A stretch of 12,360 nucleotides of DNA from Candidatus Krumholzibacteriia bacterium (lineage in GTDB: Bacteria; Krumholzibacteriota; Krumholzibacteriia; LZORAL124-64-63). The stretch is from positions 1,784 to 14,143 of the forward strand of contig JADGEP010000051.1 in the NCBI GenBank assembly GCA_016744275.1, given 5' to 3'. Made by a program: the position numbers and the translations under genes. Shown here one piece after another: positions 1-7,932 of the stretch; the first letter of the stretch is position 1, and the number at the start of each line of letters is the position of its first letter. Below the pieces are notes generated by a model. The model was not told where the DNA came from. It saw only the letters and a program-made list of their open reading frames with translations, and searched no databases.

Positions 1-617
1 ACAATCTCGGCCGCGGTCAATTCTACCTTGCCACCGGTGCTTGCTTCGATGCTTTTTTCGACGGCTTTGGGGGTGACCCCGGCCGTACCCGCGTCGAAGT
101 TCTCCAAAGCGCCGGCGCCGGCTTTTTCTTCCAGAACGAAAGCATTGGGCCGGATGCCCACCACGGCCATGACCGTCGTGGGGGTCACGTCGGTGAAGCA
201 CTTGCCGGCAAATACCGGACGGCGCACTTCCCAGCCGCCATCATGCTTCAGGCCAACCGCATCGCTGATGCAGGCGCAGCCCATTTTAGCCGCCACTTTG
301 GGGCCGAGATCCTTGCCCATGGCGGTGGAACCGACCAGCAAAAGGTCCGGCGATTGGGCTTTGCAGAACGACGCCACGGCCGTTCCATAAAGCTCACTAT
401 TGTAGACCGACAGTTCGTCACCGCTGGCGGCGAAAACTTTGTCGGCTCCGTACTTTCCAGCTTCGGCAGCGGCGGCGGCACCGTCGCCACCAATGACCAC
501 GCCCCACACTTCGCCACCGTTGGCATCGGCCAGGCGGCGGGCTTCGGAAATCATCTGCCAGGCAACCTTCTTGAAGGCGCCGTCGCGTTGTTCAATAAAA
601 ACAGCAATGTTCGACAT
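1..617 (-). CDS. etfA: Electron transfer flavoprotein alpha subunit, C-terminus outside window
   Basis: EtfA forms a soluble heterodimer with EtfB and carries electrons from flavin dehydrogenases to a quinone reductase, or takes part in flavin-based bifurcation. The 205 residues visible are the N-terminal domain: it starts MSNIAVFIEQRDG, has the family segment LLLVGSTAMGKDLGPKVAAK, then RRPVFAGKCF and VVGIRPNAF, as in other EtfA proteins. The FAD-binding C-terminal domain, which makes up most of the last third of the family, lies beyond base 1, so bifurcating and non-bifurcating types cannot be told apart here. The start at 617 has AGGAG at 626-630 with an 8-base spacer. It follows etfB by 20 bases, so the two are one transcription unit in the usual etfB-etfA order. 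Identification is by family motifs. Confidence 0.93.
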   Translation of the reverse strand, partial: MSNIAVFIEQRDGAFKKVAWQMISEARRLADANGGEVWGVVIGGDGAAAAAEAGKYGADKVFAASGDELSVYNSELYGTAVASFCKAQSPDLLLVGSTAMGKDLGPKVAAKMGCACISDAVGLKHDGGWEVRRPVFAGKCFTDVTPTTVMAVVGIRPNAFVLEEKAGAGALENFDAGTAGVTPKAVEKSIEASTGGKVELTAAEI

Positions 618-637
618 GACTTTTACTCCTTCACAGG

Positions 638-1417
638 TTAAATGACTTTGGCTTCTTCGTTGAGCAGTCGCGCCAATTCCCTGGCCGCTGCGGCGGGATC
701 TTCGGCGTCGATCAGTTTGCATTCGCCACGGGCGGGCGGGGGCGAGAACGTCTTGACGGTGGACAGGCTGGTCGGCAATTCAAGGCCCAGGTCGGCACAG
801 GTGACCGTTTCCATGGGCTTCATGCCGGCCTTCATGATATTCGGCAGGCTCGGCAGCCGGGGCTCATTCAAGCCCTTCTGGCAGGTGAGCACCGCCGGCA
901 GGGAGGCCTCCACGATTTCCTTGCCGCCTTCGATTTCGCGCTCGGCTGTCAGCGAACCTTCGCCAAGGTCCAATTTGGTGATGGTCGAGACGTGGGCCAT
1001 ATCGAGCATTTCACCCAGGATGATGCCCAGCTGTCCGCTGTCATCGTCGATGGCCTTGATCCCGGTCAGGACCAGGTCGTAGCCATCACGTTTGATGACC
1101 GCGGCCATGGCTGTGGCCAGGGCCATCTCGTCCGCGCCGACGAGTTCGGGGTCGCTGATGATGATCGCCTTGTCACATCCGACAGCCAGGCAGTCCTTTT
1201 TCAGGGTTTCCTTAACTGTTTCAGGACCCGCGATGATGGCCGTAACTTCGACCTCGCCACCGGCTTCCTTGATCTTCACGGCTTCTTCGACAGCATAGGC
1301 GTCGTAGGGGTTCAGGACCCGGGTGAAGCCGGAATCGTCCAACTGCGCCGCGGGCGCAGCCAGAGTGATCCTGGTCTCCGAGTCGGGAACCTGTTTCACA
1401 CACACGGCAATCTTCAT
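638..1417 (-). CDS. etfB: Electron transfer flavoprotein beta subunit
   Basis: EtfB is the partner of EtfA in the ETF heterodimer and binds AMP (or a second FAD in bifurcating ETFs). The protein is 259 residues, the normal length. It begins MKIAVCVKQVPDSETRI, which is typical. The nucleotide-binding segment is DLVLTGIKAIDDDSGQLG, and the ETF-beta signature appears as NEPRLPSLPNIMKAGMKP. An upstream in-frame ATG at 1453 would add 12 residues, but the start at 1417 is preferred: GGAGG lies at 1422-1426 with a 4-base spacer, and the family N-terminus begins exactly there. The gene leads the etfB-etfA unit and is transcribed divergently from lpd and the glycolate-oxidase-like genes, which suggests that the ETF serves those dehydrogenases. 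That link is inference. Confidence 0.95.
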   Translation of the reverse strand: MKIAVCVKQVPDSETRITLAAPAAQLDDSGFTRVLNPYDAYAVEEAVKIKEAGGEVEVTAIIAGPETVKETLKKDCLAVGCDKAIIISDPELVGADEMALATAMAAVIKRDGYDLVLTGIKAIDDDSGQLGIILGEMLDMAHVSTITKLDLGEGSLTAEREIEGGKEIVEASLPAVLTCQKGLNEPRLPSLPNIMKAGMKPMETVTCADLGLELPTSLSTVKTFSPPPARGECKLIDAEDPAAAARELARLLNEEAKVI

Positions 1418-1473
1418 GGTTCCTCCATATAAGGGGCTTATCCATTGAATCATTGACTGGAATTACAGGCCCT

Positions 1474-1502
1474 ACAATAAAAGGTCCAGCGGGGTCCGTC
1501 AA
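1474..1502 (-). promoter_or_regulatory. Sigma70-type promoter for etfBA
   Basis: On the minus strand TTGACG (1497-1502) is followed after exactly 17 bases by TATTGT (1474-1479). Transcription would start near 1467, giving a leader of about 50 bases before etfB. On the plus strand the same AT-rich bases read TACAAT (1473-1478), a good -10 match facing lpd. The only good plus-strand -35 match (TTGACT, 1453-1458) is 14 bases away, which is too close, so the rightward promoter is not resolved. Confidence 0.6.
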
Positions 1503-1522
1503 TATGGTGCCTGCGCCTGGTT

Positions 1523-1558
1523 CCCGGCAAAACCGGTGGCACAATGCCGGGCGGAGGG
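1523..1558 (+). promoter_or_regulatory. Leader hairpin and ribosome binding site of lpd
   Basis: CCCGGCA (1523-1529) and TGCCGGG (1545-1551) form a perfect 7-bp inverted repeat with a 15-base loop. One base downstream is GGAGGG (1553-1558), five bases before the ATG at 1564. The same GGAGGG with a 5-base spacer precedes glcF (5432-5437). This ribosome site is the reason for placing the lpd start at 1564. The hairpin could tune translation or be an operator; a chance origin is possible for a 7-bp stem in GC-rich DNA. Confidence 0.4.
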
Positions 1559-1563
1559 CGATT

Positions 1564-3033
1564 ATGGGCACAGGCAGGCGTCGGCAAATCGCAGGGCAAA
1601 TCAGAAAGAACAGGACCATGACCACGGAATTTGATCTGATCGTAGTGGGTGGTGGTCCTGGCGGGTACGTTGCGGCCCTGCGCGGCGCCCAGTTGGGAAT
1701 GCGCACGGCCCTGATCGAAAAGGATGATCAGCTGGGCGGCACCTGCCTGTTGCGCGGTTGCATCCCCACCAAGGCCCTGCTGCACGCAGCCGATGTCTGG
1801 CGCCTCTGCAGCAAAGGGGCGCGCACCTTCGGGATCCAGGTGCCGGAAGCCACTTTTGATTGGAAAAAAATCCAAAAAAGGCGGGCCCTGGCGACCACCA
1901 AAGGCAGCAAGGGCGTGGCCCTGCTGTTGCAGGAAGCCGGAGTCACGGTACTGCGCGGGCATGGCCGCCTGGCTGGGCCCGGCCGCGTGAGCGTAGAGGG
2001 GCCGGATGCCCCACCGGTTGTCTCGGCGCCCAAAATCATCCTGGCCACCGGATCAAAACCGGCGGGCTTGCCAGGCATTGAAGTGGACGGCGACCGGGTT
2101 TGGCATAGCGATCACCTGTTGGGTTGCACGGAGGTGCCCAAGTCGATGATCGTCCTGGGAGCCGGGGCGGTGGGGCTGGAATTGGCCTCGATCATGCAGT
2201 CTTTTGGCTGCCGCGTGACCCTGGTGGAACTGGAATCCCAAGTGTTGCCGCTGGAAGACGCGGACTGTGCCCAGGAGGTGACCCAGGCGCTCAAGCGACA
2301 AGGCATGAAGGTGCACACCCAAACCCGGGCCCGGGAAATCGAAGTTCGCGCCGCGGGGGTCAAGTGTGTTCTGGACGACCGCGCCGCGGGGACCCGCTCG
2401 ATTGCTGAAGCTGAATATCTGCTGGCAGCGGTGGGACGGCGCCCGCTGACCAGGGACCTGGGCCTCGACTCGGTGGCCGTGGTGGTCGATCGGCGCGGCT
2501 ACCTGCAGGTCGACAGCGCCATGCAGACTCCCCAAGAGGGCCTGTATGCCATCGGTGATATCGTGCCCACGCCGCAGTTGGCCCACGTGGCCAGTCATGA
2601 AGCTTTGGTGGCCGTAGCGCACGCCGCGGGTCAATCGGTGGCGCCGGTGCGTTACCATCGCGTGCCGTCCTGCACCTATAGCCACCCGGAAGTCGCTTCG
2701 GTGGGCTTGACCGAAGCCGCTGCGGCGCAGGCCGGACACCTGCTCAAGTGCGGTCGATTCCCTTTCAGCGCCTTGGGGAAAGCCGCGATTCTCAACGAGC
2801 CCCGGGGATTCATCAAGGTCGTCAGCGATCAGGAATCCGGGCAGGTTCTGGGCGTGCATATGGTCGGCGCCCGGGTGACTGAAATGATCGCTGCGGCCAC
2901 CACGGCCTTTGGATTTGGCGCTGATCTGGAAACCTGGAATGAAGTCATCCATCCGCATCCCACCTTGAGCGAGGCGCTGGGCGAAGCCCTCCTGGCCGCC
3001 TCGGGTAGGCCCCTGCACGGCGGTGGTTCATGA
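1564..3033 (+). CDS. lpdA: Dihydrolipoamide dehydrogenase family flavoprotein
   Basis: This is a pyridine nucleotide-disulfide oxidoreductase of the lipoamide dehydrogenase type (E3), which oxidises dihydrolipoamide with NAD+. Visible features, numbered from 1564: FAD loop GGGPGGYVAA (29-38), redox disulfide C61-x4-C66 in GGTCLLRGCIPTK, NAD loop GAGAVG (199-204), FAD motif YAIGDI (328-333), and the C-terminal catalytic pair H465 and E470 in HPHPTLSE. All catalytic residues are present. The start is uncertain: ATG 1564 has GGAGGG at 5 bases, while ATG 1618, where most family members would begin, has only AGGA at 2 bases. Starting at 1564 adds 18 basic residues. No E1, E2 or glycine-cleavage genes are adjacent; instead its TGA overlaps the ATG of the GlcD-GlcE fusion, so it is co-translated with a 2-hydroxyacid dehydrogenase. 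Family assignment is firm; the substrate in this context is not. Confidence 0.92.
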   Translation: MGTGRRRQIAGQIRKNRTMTTEFDLIVVGGGPGGYVAALRGAQLGMRTALIEKDDQLGGTCLLRGCIPTKALLHAADVWRLCSKGARTFGIQVPEATFDWKKIQKRRALATTKGSKGVALLLQEAGVTVLRGHGRLAGPGRVSVEGPDAPPVVSAPKIILATGSKPAGLPGIEVDGDRVWHSDHLLGCTEVPKSMIVLGAGAVGLELASIMQSFGCRVTLVELESQVLPLEDADCAQEVTQALKRQGMKVHTQTRAREIEVRAAGVKCVLDDRAAGTRSIAEAEYLLAAVGRRPLTRDLGLDSVAVVVDRRGYLQVDSAMQTPQEGLYAIGDIVPTPQLAHVASHEALVAVAHAAGQSVAPVRYHRVPSCTYSHPEVASVGLTEAAAAQAGHLLKCGRFPFSALGKAAILNEPRGFIKVVSDQESGQVLGVHMVGARVTEMIAAATTAFGFGADLETWNEVIHPHPTLSEALGEALLAASGRPLHGGGS

Positions 3034-5450
3034 GCCTGAAAGCTGAGCTGGATGACAAACTGCGGGCTTTGCTGGGGCCCGATGGCTACCTGGTCGATGA
3101 GGCGGCGCGGTTCGTATATGCCCGGGATGCCTCACACATGACCCTTGGCACGCCGCGCGGCGTTGCTCTGCCCAAGACGGTTGCAGAATTGGCCGGCGCG
3201 GTTGCCCTGTGCACCAGTGCCGCAGTGGCGGTTGTGGCGCGAGGCAGTGGCACCGGACTGAGCGGCGGCGCCTTGCCGCCCGATGGGGCGGTGGTCATGG
3301 GCACTGGCCGCCTGCAAAAATTGGGAATGGTCAATTCGGCCTGGGGCAGCGTGCAGGCCGAAGTGGGCGTTCTGAATGAAAAAGTCTCGCAACATGCCCA
3401 GGCCCATTCGTTTCATTTCGCGCCGGACCCATCGAGCCAGTCGGCGGCGGCGCTTGGCGGCAACATTGCCGAGAACGCCGGCGGCCCGCACTGCCTGCGG
3501 CACGGGGTAACCCTGCGGCATCTGCGCCGTTTGGCCTGGGTGGATCCCGAGGGGCAGATCCACCTGACGGGCCGCGGTGTGCCGGGCGAGCGCGGCTTGG
3601 ATCTGGTGAGCCTGATGTGTGGCAGTGAAGGCACATTGGGCATCGTGATCCAGGCTGATCTCAAACTGGTGCCCAACCCTGATTCGGTCCGCACCCTGCT
3701 GGCATTTTTCCCCGACTTGGTCGAGGCCACCCAAGCGGTGGGCACGTTGTTGGGTGAGGGCCTTTTGCCGGTGGCGGTGGAGATGGTGGACCAATCGATG
3801 TTGAGGGCGGTCGAGGCGGCCTTTGCCTTTGGTTTTCCCACCGACGTTGAGGCGGCCATGATCGTCGAGTTTGCCGGCCCGGCGGCACTGGTTGTTGAAG
3901 ATGGGCACCGGGCCGAAGCACTGCTGCGGGAGGCGGGCGCACGCGAATTGCAACTGGCCGCCGACGAAAGCGAGCGCGCCGAGTTGTGGAAGTGCCGCAA
4001 GAAAGCATTCGGTGCGGTGGGGCGGTTGGCGCCCAGCTACGTGACCATGGATGTGGTGGTGCCCCTGGGGCATTTGCCGGGATTGGTGCAGGAGATCCAG
4101 ACCATCAAGGCTCGCCACGGCGTTGAAGTGGCCACCGCCTTTCACGCGGGTGATGGCAACCTGCATCCGGGCGTCCACTACGATGACCGCGACACCGAGG
4201 CCACCAGGGCAGCCCACGCGGCGGCTGACGAGATCATCGCCGCGGCCCTTGCCCGCGGCGGCAGCGCCACTGGTGAACACGGTGTGGGGGTTGAAAAACT
4301 GCACGTCCTGCCCTGGCAGCTGGACGCCGTCACGGCGCGCCTGCACCACGAAATCAAAAGGGCCTTTGATCCGAGTGGATCGTTGAATCCGGGCAAACTG
4401 CTGCCCGATCCGACAGCGCAATTTGCGCCTCTCAAACCCGTGCCCACTGCGGTGGAATTCGCGTGGCCAAGCCTGACGGTGACCGCTCCGGCGAGCACCC
4501 GTCTATCTGTGATTCAAGAGCAGGCCCTGGAGCGGGGATTGTGGGTGCCGGTCGGGCTGGCCGGAACCGCCGACGCCTATGGCCTGGCTCACGACCCGAC
4601 CGTGGGAGAATTGTTGGATCACTTGCTGGCCGGCCCATTGTTGTTCGCCTCGGGCACTGCCCGGGACTTTCTGCTGGAGAGTTGGGCCGCCACCGGCGCG
4701 GGTGAAGTTTTCCACTGCGGGGCGCCTGTCTTCAAAAATGTGGCGGGGTATGGATTGGCCCACATGCTGTGCGGCTCCGGGGGTGTCTACGTTCGGCATC
4801 TGGCGGCGACCTTTGCCTTGCGGCCGCATCCCGAAAGCGCCGTCGTGCTGAGACTCCAGAGCATCGATGAACCTGCCCCCGAGGGCTTGGGAGACTTGGC
4901 TGCGCTTTGGACCTGGCTTGCCACCCGCAACGACCGCTTGGCCGACAGTCAAGTGGCCTCAGACCCACAGCACGGTGTGTTTGTCTTTCTGGCGGGCCGC
5001 AACCGATCCTGGGATTTGGCACAAGCCGCCGACGAGTTGCAGGCCATGCTGGGGCCGGATGTGTGGCGGGTCAAAGTTGACTATTCGGGATCCTTTGCTG
5101 AAGTGGGGCGGTGGTTGGCAGACGCGCCGTTGCCGCCTTGGATGCTGAGCGCAGCAACCTGGTCAACTCTTGCTCCCTTGCCTGAGAACACGAATTCCGT
5201 TGGGATCGATCGGGCTGCCAATTATTTTCGGCAGGCACAGTCGGGTTTGACCTGGGTGCCAGGGTCGGCGCCGTCCTTGCCGGGCTGGCATGCAGAAAAA
5301 GTGATTGGCGACGGCCTCATGACCGGTTCTCCACCGCCAGCCCCGGATATTCCGGTGCACCTGCTGCGGCGTTTGAAAACCATTTTTGATCCGGCCGCCC
5401 AATTGGTTTGCCCTGATTGGTTGGAAGCTGTGGAGGGTCGCGATGGATGA
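3030..5450 (+). CDS. glcD: GlcD-GlcE fusion, FAD-linked glycolate/2-hydroxyacid dehydrogenase
   Basis: The 806-residue protein joins two normally separate subunits of the membrane-associated glycolate oxidase GlcDEF. Residues about 1-460 are GlcD-like (FAD_binding_4 plus FAD-oxidase C-terminal domain): FAD loop RGSGTGLSGG (71-80), CGSEGTLGI (197-205), HAGDGNLHP (372-380), GEHGVGVEK (415-423) and DPSGSLNPGKL (447-457). Residues about 480-806 resemble GlcE: a degenerate FAD loop, then GAPVFKNVAGYGLAHMLCGS and a closing IFDPAAQLVCPDWL. GlcD usually has about 450-500 residues and GlcE about 350, so both parts are near full length. The reaction expected is oxidation of glycolate, D-lactate or a related 2-hydroxyacid, with electrons passed to the Fe-S subunit encoded next. 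It starts inside the lpd stop (ATGA, 3030-3033) and overlaps glcF by 8 bases. The substrate cannot be told from motifs. Confidence 0.9.
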   Translation: MSLKAELDDKLRALLGPDGYLVDEAARFVYARDASHMTLGTPRGVALPKTVAELAGAVALCTSAAVAVVARGSGTGLSGGALPPDGAVVMGTGRLQKLGMVNSAWGSVQAEVGVLNEKVSQHAQAHSFHFAPDPSSQSAAALGGNIAENAGGPHCLRHGVTLRHLRRLAWVDPEGQIHLTGRGVPGERGLDLVSLMCGSEGTLGIVIQADLKLVPNPDSVRTLLAFFPDLVEATQAVGTLLGEGLLPVAVEMVDQSMLRAVEAAFAFGFPTDVEAAMIVEFAGPAALVVEDGHRAEALLREAGARELQLAADESERAELWKCRKKAFGAVGRLAPSYVTMDVVVPLGHLPGLVQEIQTIKARHGVEVATAFHAGDGNLHPGVHYDDRDTEATRAAHAAADEIIAAALARGGSATGEHGVGVEKLHVLPWQLDAVTARLHHEIKRAFDPSGSLNPGKLLPDPTAQFAPLKPVPTAVEFAWPSLTVTAPASTRLSVIQEQALERGLWVPVGLAGTADAYGLAHDPTVGELLDHLLAGPLLFASGTARDFLLESWAATGAGEVFHCGAPVFKNVAGYGLAHMLCGSGGVYVRHLAATFALRPHPESAVVLRLQSIDEPAPEGLGDLAALWTWLATRNDRLADSQVASDPQHGVFVFLAGRNRSWDLAQAADELQAMLGPDVWRVKVDYSGSFAEVGRWLADAPLPPWMLSAATWSTLAPLPENTNSVGIDRAANYFRQAQSGLTWVPGSAPSLPGWHAEKVIGDGLMTGSPPPAPDIPVHLLRRLKTIFDPAAQLVCPDWLEAVEGRDG

Positions 5451-6718
5451 TCGCCGTGCCGCCTTGGCCGACCTGTTGCGCAGCTGCGTGCAGTGCGGAT
5501 TGTGCCTGCCCCACTGCGCCACCTATCTGTCGTCGGGCAACGAGGTCCAGTCGCCGCGGGGACGGCTGCAGCTGCTCGGCAGCCTGTGGGATCAACGGCC
5601 CGATGCGGCGCCCGACTCATATTTGGCCGCGTTTGATCAGTGCATCGGCTGCCGCGCCTGCGAGACGGTATGCCCCAGCGGCGTCCCCTTTACAATCTTG
5701 GAATATGGTCAGCACCTGGCAGCCAATGGGCAGGGCCGCAGCGACGCCGTGCGACCAGCCCCAGCGGTGCCCGGCCCTGTGCTGCGCCGGCTGGATTCGC
5801 CGGGCTTTCTGAATGCGCTTCGGATTGCCGGCAGTGTGGGCCGCGGTGTTGCGTCAGCCGTTGGCGGGAGCACGTGGCGCCGGAAAATGGCGGCTGGTCC
5901 GAAACCGGTAGCCGAATTGTCTCGCCTTTTGAGCAGCATGCCGCAAAGCCCCATTGGTGGCGGCCTCGGGCCGAGCGCGCGGCGCGACAGTAGGCTCAAT
6001 CGACCAACCGCTGATCTCAGACGAACTGGTGTTTTTCACAGGCTGCGCCAATGCCGGACTTTTGCCAGCAACGAGCCGGCGTTTACTGGCGTCGTTGGCT
6101 GCCGCTGGCTACAAGGTCCGCATACCAGGGGGGCAGGAATGTTGCGGAGCATTGGCGGTCCACACCGGCAGACCTGGCCGCGTGGCACGACTCAGGTGCC
6201 GCAATGAGTCCACGCTGGGAGGGGAATACAAACGCCAGCCCATTATTGTGGAAGCGGCAGGCTGTGGACAGGAACTCAAGTCCTATGGCCCCGAAATCTC
6301 AGAGCGCATCACAGATGCAGTTGAGGTATTGGCGGACTCGCCCCAGCCGACCTTGCGCTCGGTGCCCTTGCGGGTGGCATTCCATGACCCCTGCCACGCG
6401 CGGCACGGCCAGGGATTGATCGCCGCGCCACGCCAATTGTTGTCAGCCATTCCAGACCTGCAATGGCAAGAGGCTGTGGATATAGAAGTGTGCTGCGGCA
6501 GTGGTGGGGCGTGGGGGTTGAGGTATCCGGAAATGTCGCTGGACCTGGCCCGGCGCAAGGCGGCTGATCTGGCGGCGGGTGGCCCAGATCTGATCGTTAC
6601 GACCAACCCCGGTTGCCTGGGTCAAATCGCCGATGGCCTGGCTCTTGAGGCTCCGGGTTTGCCGATATTGCCATTGACGGACCTGTGGTGGTACGCCACT
6701 CAAATCCCGGATCAATAG
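5443..6718 (+). pseudogene. glcF: Glycolate oxidase iron-sulfur subunit, frameshifted
   Basis: GlcF carries two [4Fe-4S] clusters and two CCG domains and takes electrons from the GlcD/GlcE flavoproteins. From ATG 5443 (GGAGGG at 5432-5437) the frame encodes two ferredoxin motifs, C15-x2-C18-x2-C21-x3-C25 and C67-x2-C70-x2-C73-x3-C77-P, and goes on without useful homology to a stop at 6207. The rest of the protein is in the +1 frame up to TAG 6716-6718: FFTGCANAG, QECCGALAVHTG, EAAGCGQELK, then FHDPCHARHGQG, VCCGSGGAWG and TNPGCLGQIA, both CCG domains complete. The +1 frame has stops at 5909-5911 and 5930-5932, so the change of frame lies between 5933 and about 6010, perhaps at CCCC 5949-5952. 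The span is 1276 bases, one more than a multiple of three, which would give about 424 residues, near the usual 400-410. All motifs survive, so a sequencing error or very recent mutation is likelier than old decay. Confidence 0.85.
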
Positions 6719-6756
6719 TTCAACAACCAGTGGCAGGTCATCGCGAATGGGCATGA

Positions 6757-6788
6757 AAGAGGCCGCTGCCTTTTGGCAGCGGCCTCTT
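6757..6788. terminator. Bidirectional terminator hairpin
   Basis: Bases 6757-6770 and 6775-6788 form a perfect 14-bp GC-rich stem around a TTTT loop. It sits between the convergent ends of glcF (6718) and the outer-membrane protein gene (6817), so it probably ends both transcripts. The T tract is short on both sides, which makes the efficiency uncertain. Confidence 0.75.
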
Positions 6789-6816
6789 CATTTCCGAATG
6801 CTCTAAACCTGGACCT

Positions 6817-7878
6817 CTAGAAACCCATCGTGAAGCCCGCAGACATGCTCCAAGCATGACTATTGCTCCAGACCGTTTCGGTATCGGGCCATTTCTCATC
6901 GTCCTCAGTCATGAAGATGCGCCAGGCCCACTCAAATTCCAGGGCCATCTTCTGATTGATTTCGTATTCGGTGCCGACGCCAAAGGTGAAGGCCATGTTG
7001 TCGCCTTCAAAAGGATTTAAGCCCTCGGTCAGTACGGTCGATCCCCGGCCTGACTCGTTGAGCGACCAGCTGGCTTGCCCGATGGCTCCGCTCAAGTAGG
7101 GGTTAAAATTGCTGTCGGGCATCATGATATTGCCCAAATAACCCATGCCGCCAATTTCAATGCCGTCCAACTGCAGGTAGGATTCTCCGTTCAAACCGAA
7201 GCCGGAAAACGGATCAAGCTTGAGAGGGTCGTCGGTGTAGTTGAAGCCGCCGCGGTAGTAGCGAACGAAGACGTTGAACTCGTCCATTACAAACCATTTG
7301 ACCGTGGCATCGAAGTTGGGCGTGCCGCGGGTGAGGTCGTTCATGGTCAAGACGTCGTCCTGAGTCACGTGCAAAGCCAACCAGTAACTGGCGCGGGCCG
7401 TGACACCAAACGTGTAGTCGTGGCGCAGACGAGCCGGAACCTTGGGCTCGGCGCTGGCAGCGCTCGGATCCACCTCGGAACCCGGCACGCGCTTGAACCG
7501 CACGAACCGACTGTTGCCGTGGAGGGAGAACGTGCCGGTCACCCGATCATCACCCGCAACGTAGGATCCGCTGAAATGAAGAGGGAAGGGCGCACTGGCC
7601 GGCTTGAAAGTGAAGCTGATCCGGGTTTCGGTGACCTTGAGGTTCGAGACGGTGGTCTCGCCTATGGTCGGATCCTCGAGGGTGCCGGTCCAGTTGTTGC
7701 CTTCTTTGCTGAGGCTCAGGTTGATATCAACCTTGTCGCCGTCGGGAGTCTTGACCTCGCCGACCCATTGACCCGCCGGTGTGGTCCCCGCCAGGGCGGT
7801 CATTGCAAACAGGAAGGTCCCACAAAGGACCATCATAACAACAGCATACCGAACCCTGGGATGGATTCCCTGAGACAT
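6817..7878 (-). CDS. Secreted protein with N-terminal beta domain and C-terminal outer-membrane barrel
   Basis: No named family was recognised. The 353-residue product begins with a basic region and a hydrophobic core ending AMTALA, a type I signal peptide probably cut after residue 30. Residues about 31-130 form a domain rich in short alternating beta strands (AGQWVGEVKTPDG, GTLEDPTIGE, VSNLKV, ISFTF, GTFSLHG), resembling small lipocalin-like secreted domains. After a short Ala/Pro/Ser linker, residues about 145-353 are glycine- and aromatic-rich with alternating polarity and end SAGFTMGF; the final Phe is the usual signal for outer-membrane beta-barrel insertion. The start at 7878 has AGGAGAG at 7884-7890 with a 5-base spacer. 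An in-frame ATG at 7995 lies upstream of the predicted promoter and would bury the signal peptide, so it was rejected. It is monocistronic between the 6757-6788 terminator and its own promoter. Function is unknown; a cell-surface role is inferred. Confidence 0.85.
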   Translation of the reverse strand: MSQGIHPRVRYAVVMMVLCGTFLFAMTALAGTTPAGQWVGEVKTPDGDKVDINLSLSKEGNNWTGTLEDPTIGETTVSNLKVTETRISFTFKPASAPFPLHFSGSYVAGDDRVTGTFSLHGNSRFVRFKRVPGSEVDPSAASAEPKVPARLRHDYTFGVTARASYWLALHVTQDDVLTMNDLTRGTPNFDATVKWFVMDEFNVFVRYYRGGFNYTDDPLKLDPFSGFGLNGESYLQLDGIEIGGMGYLGNIMMPDSNFNPYLSGAIGQASWSLNESGRGSTVLTEGLNPFEGDNMAFTFGVGTEYEINQKMALEFEWAWRIFMTEDDEKWPDTETVWSNSHAWSMSAGFTMGF

Positions 7879-7932
7879 TTGCGCTCTCCTCACGAATAGA
7901 CTCCAATTAAGCCGTCTGGGGTGGTGTGTGAG

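Noticed and set aside
1453..1478. Plus-strand promoter TTGACT to TACAAT
   Set aside because: The spacing of 14 bases is too short for a sigma70 promoter.
2053..3018. Open frame of 321 codons on the minus strand opposite lpd
   Set aside because: Shadow of lpd, which has every catalytic motif of its family; no ribosome site or recognisable product.
3132..4421. Long open frame of 429 codons on the minus strand inside the GlcD-GlcE gene
   Set aside because: It lies antisense to a gene with clear GlcD motifs, has His/Gln-rich composition typical of the reverse strand of GC-rich genes, and shows no family motif.
7075..7899. Open frame of 274 codons on the plus strand opposite the outer-membrane gene
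   Set aside because: The minus-strand frame has a signal peptide, ribosome site, promoter and a barrel-type C-terminus; the plus frame has none of these.
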